Shown here: in pieces, positions 29,000 to 37,356 of the stretch
Position numbering within the stretch: the stretch's first letter is position 1
Layout of the letters: each line of letters starts with the position of its first letter
Origin: Ferruginibacter sp.
Lineage (GTDB): Bacteria > Bacteroidota > Bacteroidia > Chitinophagales > Chitinophagaceae
Assembly (NCBI GenBank): GCA_017983695.1
Contig: JAGOAX010000002.1
Coordinates: 310,001 to 374,000 of the forward strand
Length of the DNA stretch: 64,000 nucleotides
Direction: 5' to 3'
Notes under the pieces: generated by a model
The model's input: the letters and a program-made list of their open reading frames with translations, nothing else
The model's database searches: none
What the model was told of the DNA's origin: nothing
Made by a program: the position numbers and the translations under genes

Positions 29000-29005
29000 T
29001 GTAGT

Positions 29006-29893
29006 ATGGCTACAAAAAAGAAAGTGGTTAAACCAGCTGCTAAAAAAGCAGCCAAACCTGCCGCTAAAAAACCGGTAAAGGCAGCTAAACCTGCTCCTAA
29101 AAAAGTAGTAAAAAAAGCAGCACCTGCTAAAAAATCAGCGCCTGTTAAAAAGGTGGCTCCCAAAAAAGTGGCCAAGCCTGTAGCAAAAAAGCCAGCTAAA
29201 GCAGTTAAACCAGCGCCTAAAAAGGCAGCACCTGCTAAAAAAATAATAAAATCAGTACCAAAGAAACCGGAAACTGTAAAAAAACCGGTACCAAAACCTA
29301 TGGCAAAAAAAGTTGAAGTAAAGAAAGTGGAAGTAAAACCCGTCCCCGTAAAAGTTGCAGCACCTGTAAAATCGATAGCTCCTGTAAAAGCAAAAGATAT
29401 TAAAGTGGCGCCACCAAAACCTGTGGTTATTCCAAAAATAAATACCAAAACCACCCGTAAATATCAGCCTGATTTTACAAAATCTGTATTGGACCAGCCG
29501 GCCCACGACCCCGGTGCTCCGCTTGTTAGATATAATGACACGGACCTTGCCGAATTCAGAGATCTGATTCAGCGCAAGCTGGAATCGGCCAAAAAAGAAC
29601 TGGGTTATTTACAGGGTTTAATTACCCGTAAAGACGAAATGGGTGGCGATAATGATGATGCCCGTTACATGACCATGGAAGATGGCAGCATGAGTATGGA
29701 AAGAGAACAACTGAGCCAGATGGCCAGCCGCCAGATCACTTTTATTGATCACCTGGAAAAAGCATTGATGCGTATTGAAAATAAAACTTACGGTATTTGC
29801 CGCATTACCGGAAAGCTGATTGATAAAGCCCGTTTACGTGCAGTACCACATGCTACCTTAAGTATTGAGGCTAAGATGGGTGGAGGTAAGTAG
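29006..29893 (+). CDS. DksA/TraR-like protein with histone-H1-like N-terminal tail
   Basis: A 295-residue protein. Residues 1 to about 150 are a Lys/Ala/Pro/Val-rich low-complexity tail like histone H1 or Hc1, likely binding DNA or RNA non-specifically. Residues about 175-290 are a DksA/TraR domain: the coiled-coil LAEFRDLIQRKLESAKKEL, then YGICRITGKLIDKARLRAVP. The zinc finger is degenerate: of the usual C4 set only C265 remains, the others being Thr, Ser and Ala. Such proteins are thought to act on RNA polymerase; with the extra tail the target is uncertain. The gene starts 6 bases after ileS, so co-transcription is likely, and ends before a clear terminator. Confidence 0.85.
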   Translation: MATKKKVVKPAAKKAAKPAAKKPVKAAKPAPKKVVKKAAPAKKSAPVKKVAPKKVAKPVAKKPAKAVKPAPKKAAPAKKIIKSVPKKPETVKKPVPKPMAKKVEVKKVEVKPVPVKVAAPVKSIAPVKAKDIKVAPPKPVVIPKINTKTTRKYQPDFTKSVLDQPAHDPGAPLVRYNDTDLAEFRDLIQRKLESAKKELGYLQGLITRKDEMGGDNDDARYMTMEDGSMSMEREQLSQMASRQITFIDHLEKALMRIENKTYGICRITGKLIDKARLRAVPHATLSIEAKMGGGK

Positions 29894-29920
29894 AAAGTTT
29901 TAAGTAATAAATTATAAAGT

Positions 29921-29951
29921 AAAGGAGAATGAGTAATCGTTCTCCTTTTTT
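29921..29951 (+). terminator. Terminator of the ileS/DksA-like operon
   Basis: AAAGGAGAA (29921-29929) pairs with TTCTCCTTT (29940-29948), followed by further T residues. Confidence 0.8.
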
Positions 29952-29980
29952 GTTTTGGTACAATTCGCTATTTTGTACAC

Positions 29981-30976
29981 ATGAAAAAAATCCGCTGGGG
30001 AATATTAAGCACTGCAAAAATTGCAAGGGAAAAAGTAATACCCTCCATGCAACAGGCTGAATTTTGTGAGGTGGTGGCCATTGCATCGAGAAATATTGAG
30101 CAGGCAAAAACTCTGGCTGCACAACTACACATCAGTAAAGCTTATGGCAGTTACGAAGCACTATTAAATGATACTGAAATAGATGCCGTTTATATTCCTT
30201 TACCCAATCACCTGCATGTACCATGGGCAATAAAAGCCATTGCTGCCAACAAGCATGTGTTATGCGAAAAACCCATTGCACTGTCGGCCGCACAGGCAAA
30301 AGAATTATTTGAAGCTGCAAAACAAAAGCCCCATTTAAAAGTGATGGAAGCTTTTATGTACCGTTTTCATCCGCAATGGATACAGGCAAAAAAACTGGTT
30401 GATGAAGGCGCTGTTGGCGAATTAAAAACCATTCAATCCTTTTTTTCTTACTACAATACCGACCCCAATAATATCCGCAATAATAAAGCAATTGGTGGTG
30501 GCGGATTAATGGATATTGGTTGCTACTGCATTTCCTTATCCCGTTTTATTTTTAGTAAAGAGCCCGAAAGTGTTTTTGCCAATATTGAATTTGACCCTGT
30601 GATGCATACCGACAGTTATGCATCGGGTATTTTAAATTTTTCTGCAGGCACATCTACTTTTACCTGCTCTACACAACTGGCGCCTTACCAGCGGGTAAAT
30701 ATTTTAGGCACCACTGCAAGAATAGAAATTGAAATTCCATTCAACGCACCGCCTGATGCATCCACACGTATGTGGCTGCACAAAAAAAATTCTACAGAAG
30801 AAATTATTTTTGATACAGTAGATCAATATACCCTGCAGGGCAATTTATTCAGCCAGGCAATTATTAACGGTACTGATACACCTACACCTTTACAGGATGC
30901 GGTAAATAATATGACAGTAATTGATGCGGTTTTTAAAAGTGTGGAAGAAGGCCGGTGGATTAAAATACCTTCTTAA
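29981..30976 (+). CDS. Gfo/Idh/MocA-family oxidoreductase
   Basis: A 331-residue NAD(P)-dependent oxidoreductase. The Rossmann fold begins with IRWGILSTAKIAREKVIPSM; the family marker CEKPIAL (Glu-Lys-Pro) is at about residues 94-100. The C-terminal domain is the usual GFO/IDH/MocA beta-sheet with GGGGLMDIGCYCISLSRF. Members oxidise or reduce sugars and cyclitols, or trans-dihydrodiols; the exact substrate cannot be read from the sequence. It has no signal peptide, so it is cytoplasmic. It is a single-gene unit after a terminator. Confidence 0.88.
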   Translation: MKKIRWGILSTAKIAREKVIPSMQQAEFCEVVAIASRNIEQAKTLAAQLHISKAYGSYEALLNDTEIDAVYIPLPNHLHVPWAIKAIAANKHVLCEKPIALSAAQAKELFEAAKQKPHLKVMEAFMYRFHPQWIQAKKLVDEGAVGELKTIQSFFSYYNTDPNNIRNNKAIGGGGLMDIGCYCISLSRFIFSKEPESVFANIEFDPVMHTDSYASGILNFSAGTSTFTCSTQLAPYQRVNILGTTARIEIEIPFNAPPDASTRMWLHKKNSTEEIIFDTVDQYTLQGNLFSQAIINGTDTPTPLQDAVNNMTVIDAVFKSVEEGRWIKIPS

Positions 30977-31024
30977 CGGTATTCTGGCATCACTGTTTTT
31001 CATCTTTCTTTACAGAAAAAAATC

Positions 31025-31363
31025 ATGAAATATTTATTGGTCATTTTATTGTTGGGTGCATCCGTTGCCCATGCACAGCTTACCGATAAGCAATTACAGG
31101 AAATGCGTAACAATGCAGCAAAATTGGAAAGCACCACTGCAAAATTTAATAATGTTATTGAAGACAACACGAGGGTGAGAGATTCTTTAAACATGGAGGA
31201 ATTCAGCAAACAAAATGCCCGGAACCTTGATGCATTTATGGCTCAAAGGCGGGAACAGGAAAAGAAAACCACCACACGTATATACTGGCGCATTGGTTTT
31301 GGTGTTTTAATGCTGGTAATACTGGGTGCTGGTATGGCAAGAAAGAAAAAACAAAAGAGTTAA
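31025..31363 (+). CDS. Small exported protein with C-terminal membrane anchor
   Basis: A 112-residue protein with signal peptide MKYLLVILLLGASVAHAQ, a charged helical middle (LTDKQLQEMRNNAAKLES to AQRREQEKK, likely coiled coil) and a C-terminal transmembrane segment IGFGVLMLVILGAGMARKK. The arrangement suggests a periplasmic helical region anchored in the inner membrane. I do not recognise a family. It follows the oxidoreductase gene after 48 bases on the same strand. Confidence 0.7.
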   Translation: MKYLLVILLLGASVAHAQLTDKQLQEMRNNAAKLESTTAKFNNVIEDNTRVRDSLNMEEFSKQNARNLDAFMAQRREQEKKTTTRIYWRIGFGVLMLVILGAGMARKKKQKS

Positions 31364-31440
31364 ATGATATTACACTTCCCATTGCTTTTCATAATTTGCA
31401 AATAACAGAATAGGATGCTTGTGATTAGACAAATCCAGTT

Positions 31441-31450
31441 GTAAGCTGCC
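31441..31450 (+). repeat. Left 10-bp inverted repeat of an orphan lipoprotein unit
   Basis: GTAAGCTGCC, the exact reverse complement of 31964-31973. It lies 19 bases before the start of the enclosed gene. Confidence 0.55.
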
Positions 31451-31469
31451 ATAAATAGCGACACCATAC

Positions 31470-31955
31470 ATGACAATAACTTTTCGACTTTGCTTAATTG
31501 GGACACTTATTTTGCTTTTTAGTTGCAAGGCAAAGACCGACTATACTAAAAACTACAACAACACAAGTACTGTTGCATTTAAGTTACTAAAGCAATGTGT
31601 TGACACAATGACAAACATAAAGCCGTCAATTAATACCGTGAATTATGTTCTCGACTTGAGTAGCATTGACACCTTAAATAAGCAAGGCGTAGACAGTTTT
31701 CTTCAAATTAAAAACTTGAACTTGCCGACAACATTAGATGACTCGACAATGATTTTTAAAGACGGAGATCCTTCAAATTTTCATATGAAACAAAGTATGA
31801 TAATAAAAATTAGAACAATAACTTACAAAAGCGACAAAGTCGTGTTGGTGACGGCAAGCAAAATAAAATCTACAAATGAAATTATTGACGCAACAATAGA
31901 ATTAGAGCGACAAGTAGAAGGCTACAAAATTAATAATTTCAAAATTACAAATTGA
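31470..31955 (+). CDS. Orphan lipoprotein of unknown function with foreign codon use
   Basis: A 161-residue lipoprotein with lipobox LLFSC (C19) after a hydrophobic signal. The rest has no motif I recognise: a helical N-terminal part and a beta-rich C-terminus (MIIKIRTITYKSDKVVLVTA; ATIELERQVEGYKINNFKI). Asp is coded mostly by GAC, whereas neighbouring genes prefer GAT, so the gene looks recently acquired. It is bracketed by a 10-bp inverted repeat (31441-31450 and 31964-31973) and followed by an unusually GC-rich non-coding tail (31964-32075), a pattern suggestive of a single-gene cassette (inference). Confidence 0.7.
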   Translation: MTITFRLCLIGTLILLFSCKAKTDYTKNYNNTSTVAFKLLKQCVDTMTNIKPSINTVNYVLDLSSIDTLNKQGVDSFLQIKNLNLPTTLDDSTMIFKDGDPSNFHMKQSMIIKIRTITYKSDKVVLVTASKIKSTNEIIDATIELERQVEGYKINNFKITN

Positions 31956-31963
31956 CCTTTTAC

Positions 31964-31973
31964 GGCAGCTTAC
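31964..31973 (-). repeat. Right 10-bp inverted repeat of the orphan lipoprotein unit
   Basis: GGCAGCTTAC, exact inverse of 31441-31450, 9 bases after the stop codon. The following 100 bases are GC-rich non-coding DNA with a small CGTC/GACG hairpin. Confidence 0.55.
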
Positions 31974-32089
31974 ATGGGTTTTGCGTCAGCGGAGCGACGA
32001 ATAAAGACTCATCGGCAGTACAATTATCAGCGGCATATCGGGCTGACCGAACACGAATCCTGCTACCAGTTTTTTAATACTACTTAATC

Positions 32090-34081
32090 TCACTTCGGCA
32101 GTATCGAAAAATTCAAACTGAAAATAGTTCCGTTTTGGTCAACCTTTACTTTTCCACCACGGGTACCTAATGCATTACTATCCGACTCTTTAAATATGGT
32201 AGCCAGGTTATTTAATACACCACGGGTTTTGTTGTTGGTATCGGTATTGGTGGTTAGTATTTCTTCAAGGTCGAGGATGGTAGCAGAAAGAAATACTTTA
32301 AATGTTTCTTCGCCATAAGGCGGGCCGATTATTATCTGCATTGTTTCCAGGTTGCCGGCATTTTTACCAGCAGCTACTTTACAGGCATCAACAAATACCC
32401 CTTCTTTTTTATTGGGCACAATTGGGTTAATCTTTCCATCGGGTTGTATATCAACAATATTAATATAAAAATCTTTGGTGCCGGTATTGATGATCCTTAA
32501 ATACAAAACATCATCTTCTTTTACTTCCAGTCGGCCAAATTTTGTACGCTCTTTTATTTTGTTGCTGTCTATCGCTCCTTTTTCATCCAGGTAAATCAAA
32601 TCAATTTTTGCAGATAAACTTTTATCTGTAAAACTAAGGTTGCGTAAATAGCGGTAACGGTCAAAGCGTTTTAACGCATCAGCAATACCAACAGGATTAT
32701 TGACATCAAGGCCGTCTGTAAACACAGTACCTGTTCCCGGAAACATCAATGCCAGGCCATCACCAACCGGTGGTTTGCCAAGATACAAATCGCTTTTGGC
32801 GTTAACCTCTACCAGTTTTAAATCTTTTAATCCATCTTTTACCTTTTGCTGTATTTCATTTGCAAGCGAATCAACACTTAAAATAATTTTATTTTTTCCG
32901 TAACTCATTTCACTAACAAATGCCCATGGTTTCTTTTTTAACAGCTCATCGTTTTTGGTATCTAATTTCACTACCGACTCAAAGTTGTCTGCTTTAATAA
33001 CAGTTCCTTTTTGTATCGGCGTTTTTCCTGCAGGGTCATCAGTGCCTCCGGGGAAAAAATTGATCACCGAGCCAACAGCAACACCCGATACCGCACCTCC
33101 GTTTAATGTAATAGTATCGTTACTGCTTTTTTCCAGGTTCACTTCAAAATATGGTTGCTGGCGTTTATAGTTTCCTCCAAACAATTCCCTGTCGAGTCCA
33201 TCGCCTTCTATCGCAGGTTTTTGCTTCGGTGCCTTGCCCCTCATCACATCTTCTACCTGTGCAAATAAATTACGGTAGGTTACATTGCCATCCATGGTTG
33301 ACAATGTTTTGCTTAATGCATACGATAATGACCCTACGGGAATGCCACGATCATCCCTGCATTCCGAATTTAATTCCTGTGCCTGTGCTCCGGAAATAAT
33401 TACATAAGTTGCAGCATCATTTTTTAATCTCACTTTTGTGTTTTCCTTAAATACACCGCTATTGTCTTTTCCATTTAGTTTATTCCTATCAAAATTTTTG
33501 CTTACCATGGGGCTTTGATTTCCCCTTACTTTTTCTGTACCGCCCCTTGTTCCACTTGCAGAGTGACAGGCATCAAGAATAACCAACAAATCGCCGCTCT
33601 TGCCTAATTTATTCCGCAACAAAATAACTTTATCGCCAAACTCATCATCTCTGAAAAATGCCGGTGCCAGTTTTTTAAACTCCGCTTCGTTATGAGAAAA
33701 TACCGCATCAAACGGAACAATACATTCGTCCAATCCGTCAGTTTCGTCTTCATTATCATCTTCGATCTGTTCGCCATGCGATGAAAAATGAATGACCACA
33801 ATATCTCCTGCTTTCGAGCTTTCAATTAAAGCATCTATCGCTTTTACAATAGCAACCTTTGTAGCCTGTTCATCTTTTAAAATATTGATATCGCTTTCTT
33901 TAAAATCCTGTTTAAGCAAAGCATTTTTTATCAGCGGCACATCATTACCCGAGCTGATCTGTTTAAAATTACTTTCTTCGGGATACTTGCCAATGGCAAC
34001 AATTAATGCATGCTTGGTTTGTGCACCGGAGTAAGATCCATAACAAATAATTACTGTAAGCAGTACCAGGAATTTTTTCAT
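32090..34081 (-). CDS. Exported caspase-like (C14) protein with DUF4384-like C-terminus
   Basis: A 663-residue protein with signal peptide MKKFLVLLTVIICYGSYSGAQ. Residues about 23-320 form a caspase-like p20/p10 domain: H102 in VIHFSSHGEQ and C172 in LVILDACHSASG form the catalytic dyad, and the acidic stretch EDDNEDETDGLDEC precedes the active-site strand, as in metacaspases. After residue 325 comes a beta-rich region and near the C-terminus a DUF4384-like part (LRIINTGTKDFYINIVDIQP). Because of the signal peptide the protease should act in the periplasm or outside. It is the last of three consecutive caspase genes on this strand, 84 bases after the second. Confidence 0.87.
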   Translation of the reverse strand: MKKFLVLLTVIICYGSYSGAQTKHALIVAIGKYPEESNFKQISSGNDVPLIKNALLKQDFKESDINILKDEQATKVAIVKAIDALIESSKAGDIVVIHFSSHGEQIEDDNEDETDGLDECIVPFDAVFSHNEAEFKKLAPAFFRDDEFGDKVILLRNKLGKSGDLLVILDACHSASGTRGGTEKVRGNQSPMVSKNFDRNKLNGKDNSGVFKENTKVRLKNDAATYVIISGAQAQELNSECRDDRGIPVGSLSYALSKTLSTMDGNVTYRNLFAQVEDVMRGKAPKQKPAIEGDGLDRELFGGNYKRQQPYFEVNLEKSSNDTITLNGGAVSGVAVGSVINFFPGGTDDPAGKTPIQKGTVIKADNFESVVKLDTKNDELLKKKPWAFVSEMSYGKNKIILSVDSLANEIQQKVKDGLKDLKLVEVNAKSDLYLGKPPVGDGLALMFPGTGTVFTDGLDVNNPVGIADALKRFDRYRYLRNLSFTDKSLSAKIDLIYLDEKGAIDSNKIKERTKFGRLEVKEDDVLYLRIINTGTKDFYINIVDIQPDGKINPIVPNKKEGVFVDACKVAAGKNAGNLETMQIIIGPPYGEETFKVFLSATILDLEEILTTNTDTNNKTRGVLNNLATIFKESDSNALGTRGGKVKVDQNGTIFSLNFSILPK

Positions 34082-34165
34082 AATTACTTCTTCAATAAGA
34101 TTAATGGCAAAGGAAAAACAAATTTTTTTGTATAGATACCATATTAAATTTAGAAATGCAATTTT

Positions 34166-37100
34166 TTACCACACATTCCAATCTACTGCAATAGTCTCAT
34201 TACGTGTGGTGGGTTTTTGCAAACCATTAGTAAGTTGCAGCACCCTGTCGCCGATATATTTTTTCAGTTCCGATACTTTAATATTGGGGTATTTATTCAT
34301 TGCTTCAATAATACTGTAAGTAAATACGCCATGGCCAAGCTCACTCCGTTCCTGTGCAAACTGCACACCACCCGATGCTGATATAATGATGGCTCCTGTT
34401 CCTTTACCAACATTTACAAATAAAGATTGCATCAGTTCAAAACTATTTACCAGGCCAAGCTTTGCCGAATCTTTATTGATATACTTTACCCTTCCTCCTC
34501 TTATTGCGGTATCGGCTGTAACGTTATTATTATTAAGCTCGGGTGCAGCCATTGTTATCTTCTGCATCTCTTCCTTATCCACTTCGCCGCTGTGGCAGGC
34601 ATCTAATAATAAAAGTCTTTCTCTTGCAGGAATGGAGTCTAACAAATTTTCAAACTCATCGTAAGGGATGCCGCCTTCTTCAGGTTTTTCAAAATTTACA
34701 TTGTATGATGACAGATAATAATCATACGCTTTGGATAATAATCCATGACCGGAGTATGATATAATGACTTTATCATTGATACCTGTTTGTAATAATTTTT
34801 GTTTGAGTAATTTAATATTGGAATAGGTAACACGTTCATTAAAAATTGTATCGAGTATAATAAACTGATTAGCGTACCTGGCTTGCATGGTTTTGGTAAG
34901 ATCTCTTATATCCTGCACACACCATTTTAAATTATTACTGCTGTCGGCAAAATTATTAATACCAATGCCAATGAAGTAAGTTTTAGGTAATTGCGTTTTA
35001 TCATGGATATACTTTACCAATAATGGTTTGCGATAGCTTTCTGTTCCGTTAACGTTTGTAATGGAAGTTTCAATTTTGTTTTCTCCAACAGACAAATTAA
35101 CTGTAAAACTGGTATCTAATTTATTATTGTTTCGTTTATTTATGCTAACACCCTTTAAACCAAATAAAGGCACTTCATTTATCCAGCAGTTAAACCGGTC
35201 TAATTTAAATGTACTGTCCATACCTTTTACATGAATTAAAAGCTTTCCCGTTTTTTGTCCGTATTCAATCATATTCCTGTTTGCAAAATCTGCTTCGGGC
35301 ACACTGTAACCATCACGAAATGAAGTCGTGTCAATACCAAGTTTTCTAATTCTTTTTTCATATGCTTTATGATATGACTCTATCAAAGCAGTATCTGTAC
35401 TACCCATTGCTTTTAATACTATATCTGGCCGGTTATATTTTACATCCAGTTGAGCAAAAGAAATTATTTTTAAATCTTTAGTAACGTAATGCAGCAGTTT
35501 AGCTGCGTTGGGTGTGCTTTTATAATAACCTGTATTGGTTAATACAATATTATCTGTACTGTCCAGCACAATAAATGTATATAACAATTGCTGGGTTGCA
35601 ATATCAATTAATTTTATAGTATTATTTTTTGTAGTGGCTAAAAGTTTTTTACTATCGGGGCTAAACTGAATATCATTATATACCTCTTTTTCTTTACTCC
35701 AGAAATTGAAGGCACTGCCGGAATTAACACTGTCTAAATTAATAATATCTACAGCCCAGATAAGCCGCAGTGTGCTGTCGGGGCTGTAATGTTCAAGAGA
35801 ATACATGGGGTACTTATTCATATCCATACTGTCTGTTACAGCAGGAAGTAGGTATACCAATCTGCCAGTTTGAGTACTCCAGCCATATTCACTACTAGCA
35901 GTTGATGTTACCAGGTACTTGCCATCTGCACTGTACCCGGCTTTGGCAAAGTTAATAGTACGTCCTTTTAATTCACTTATTACCCTGCCCGATTCTCCAT
36001 CCCATATTCTTGCAGTCTGGTCATCTGAAACTGAAATGATCTTTTTTCCATCCCCACTAAAAAAAGCATCATACACCGGACCAGCATGCCCACTCAAATC
36101 TGTAATTAGTTTTCCAGTAACTGCATTATATATTTTAACTGAACTATCATACGAAGCGGTTACTATTTTTTTTCCATCGGCGCTAAGCCGGGCTGTACTT
36201 ACAATATTTTTAAAACCTTTAATTTCAGATAGCATTTTTCCGGTTGATACTTCCAGTGTTTTTATAGTATTATCGCCGCACGGCACAATAATTTTTTTTC
36301 CATCGCTACTAAAAGAGGGTGCATTATTGAACACTACAATATTTTCTTTTTTTAAAACCTTTTTTCCGGTTTGTGCATCCCATACTGTAAGTGTATTGGC
36401 ATACTCTAATGATGGATGCTCCATCGAGTCGATATATTGAGATCCCGAAAAGGCAATTATCCATTTACCACCGGGGCTAAACCTGAAATATTTTTTATAC
36501 TCCGTTTCAGTATCCAACGCCAATGCAGAAATTTGTTTACCTGTAGCAACATCAAAAATTATTGCACTATTATCTGTAGCAAATAATATTTTTTTACTAT
36601 CCGTGCTAAAAAAAATCTCTGGCCTTAGCATATCTGCTTCCAGTTTTCTATCAGCAGTCAACGGTTTTCCACTTAAGGCGTCAAATATTTTTATATAATA
36701 CTTGTAAAAAATTGACCCGGTGCTTCCCGTATCCGGCACTTCTTTGTTCTTGCTATTGACTATGATGTAGAAAATGGTCACAATTTTTTTTCCATCCGGA
36801 GTATATGCTGCTGATGAAATTGTACCTCTATAATTTTTTAATGCCAATACAGCCCTTTTTTCAGGCCCCGTAGTATATACCGTTGCAACATTTTCACTAT
36901 CAGAAGAAATAATTTTTTTCCCATCAGGGCTAAAAATATGTTGCATATTATTACCTGAAATGTCTCCTAAGGAAGAATATTCCTCATCCCATAAGTCTAC
37001 ACCCGAATAAGTTGCTACTATCCGCCGGTATGAATTTTCATAACTAAGAATAATATTATTTCCATCGGGGCTAAAATGAGCAGCAGTAATATTAACTATA

Positions 37101-37339
37101 GAAGCATCGCCACCGGGTTTAAAATCATGGAGTAATTTTCCAGAGCCGGCCTCCCAAAGTTTTGCTGTTCCATCAGCAGATACTGTAATTACATTTTTTC
37201 CATCAGGGCTTATTGCTGCAGATGTTACCTGTTTAGTATGCCCTAATGGCAACCCCAATTTTAGCTGCTGTGCTACAACTTCGTTATTGCATAGCAGCAA
37301 TAACAACACAAAAAAATAAAATATTTTTTTTGCTATCAT
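34166..37339 (-). CDS. Exported WD40-repeat caspase-like protein (1057 aa)
   Basis: Signal peptide about residues 1-24, then roughly 12 degenerate WD40-like repeats (residues 25-595; for example SPDGKNVITVSADGTAKLWE), a linker domain (about 600-780) and a C-terminal caspase-like domain (785-1050) with H865 in ISYSGHGLL and C915 in LLLDACHSGEV. The dyad is intact, so it is likely an active cysteine protease. The start MIAKKIFYFFVLLLLL is the ATG at 37339. It begins 17 bases after the next-upstream WD40-caspase gene and shares its N-terminal pattern (LKLGLPLGHTK against PKLVLPIGHTK), so the two are paralogues, probably co-transcribed. Confidence 0.88.
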   Translation of the reverse strand: MIAKKIFYFFVLLLLLCNNEVVAQQLKLGLPLGHTKQVTSAAISPDGKNVITVSADGTAKLWEAGSGKLLHDFKPGGDASIVNITAAHFSPDGNNIILSYENSYRRIVATYSGVDLWDEEYSSLGDISGNNMQHIFSPDGKKIISSDSENVATVYTTGPEKRAVLALKNYRGTISSAAYTPDGKKIVTIFYIIVNSKNKEVPDTGSTGSIFYKYYIKIFDALSGKPLTADRKLEADMLRPEIFFSTDSKKILFATDNSAIIFDVATGKQISALALDTETEYKKYFRFSPGGKWIIAFSGSQYIDSMEHPSLEYANTLTVWDAQTGKKVLKKENIVVFNNAPSFSSDGKKIIVPCGDNTIKTLEVSTGKMLSEIKGFKNIVSTARLSADGKKIVTASYDSSVKIYNAVTGKLITDLSGHAGPVYDAFFSGDGKKIISVSDDQTARIWDGESGRVISELKGRTINFAKAGYSADGKYLVTSTASSEYGWSTQTGRLVYLLPAVTDSMDMNKYPMYSLEHYSPDSTLRLIWAVDIINLDSVNSGSAFNFWSKEKEVYNDIQFSPDSKKLLATTKNNTIKLIDIATQQLLYTFIVLDSTDNIVLTNTGYYKSTPNAAKLLHYVTKDLKIISFAQLDVKYNRPDIVLKAMGSTDTALIESYHKAYEKRIRKLGIDTTSFRDGYSVPEADFANRNMIEYGQKTGKLLIHVKGMDSTFKLDRFNCWINEVPLFGLKGVSINKRNNNKLDTSFTVNLSVGENKIETSITNVNGTESYRKPLLVKYIHDKTQLPKTYFIGIGINNFADSSNNLKWCVQDIRDLTKTMQARYANQFIILDTIFNERVTYSNIKLLKQKLLQTGINDKVIISYSGHGLLSKAYDYYLSSYNVNFEKPEEGGIPYDEFENLLDSIPARERLLLLDACHSGEVDKEEMQKITMAAPELNNNNVTADTAIRGGRVKYINKDSAKLGLVNSFELMQSLFVNVGKGTGAIIISASGGVQFAQERSELGHGVFTYSIIEAMNKYPNIKVSELKKYIGDRVLQLTNGLQKPTTRNETIAVDWNVW

Positions 37340-37356
37340 TTAAAAAATTGGGTCTT

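Noticed and set aside
28996..29454. Long minus-strand ORF opposite the DksA-like gene
   Set aside because: It is the antisense of the Lys/Ala/Pro-rich tail; its Phe/Thr/Gly repeats are the mirror of AAA/GCT codons and nothing else supports it.
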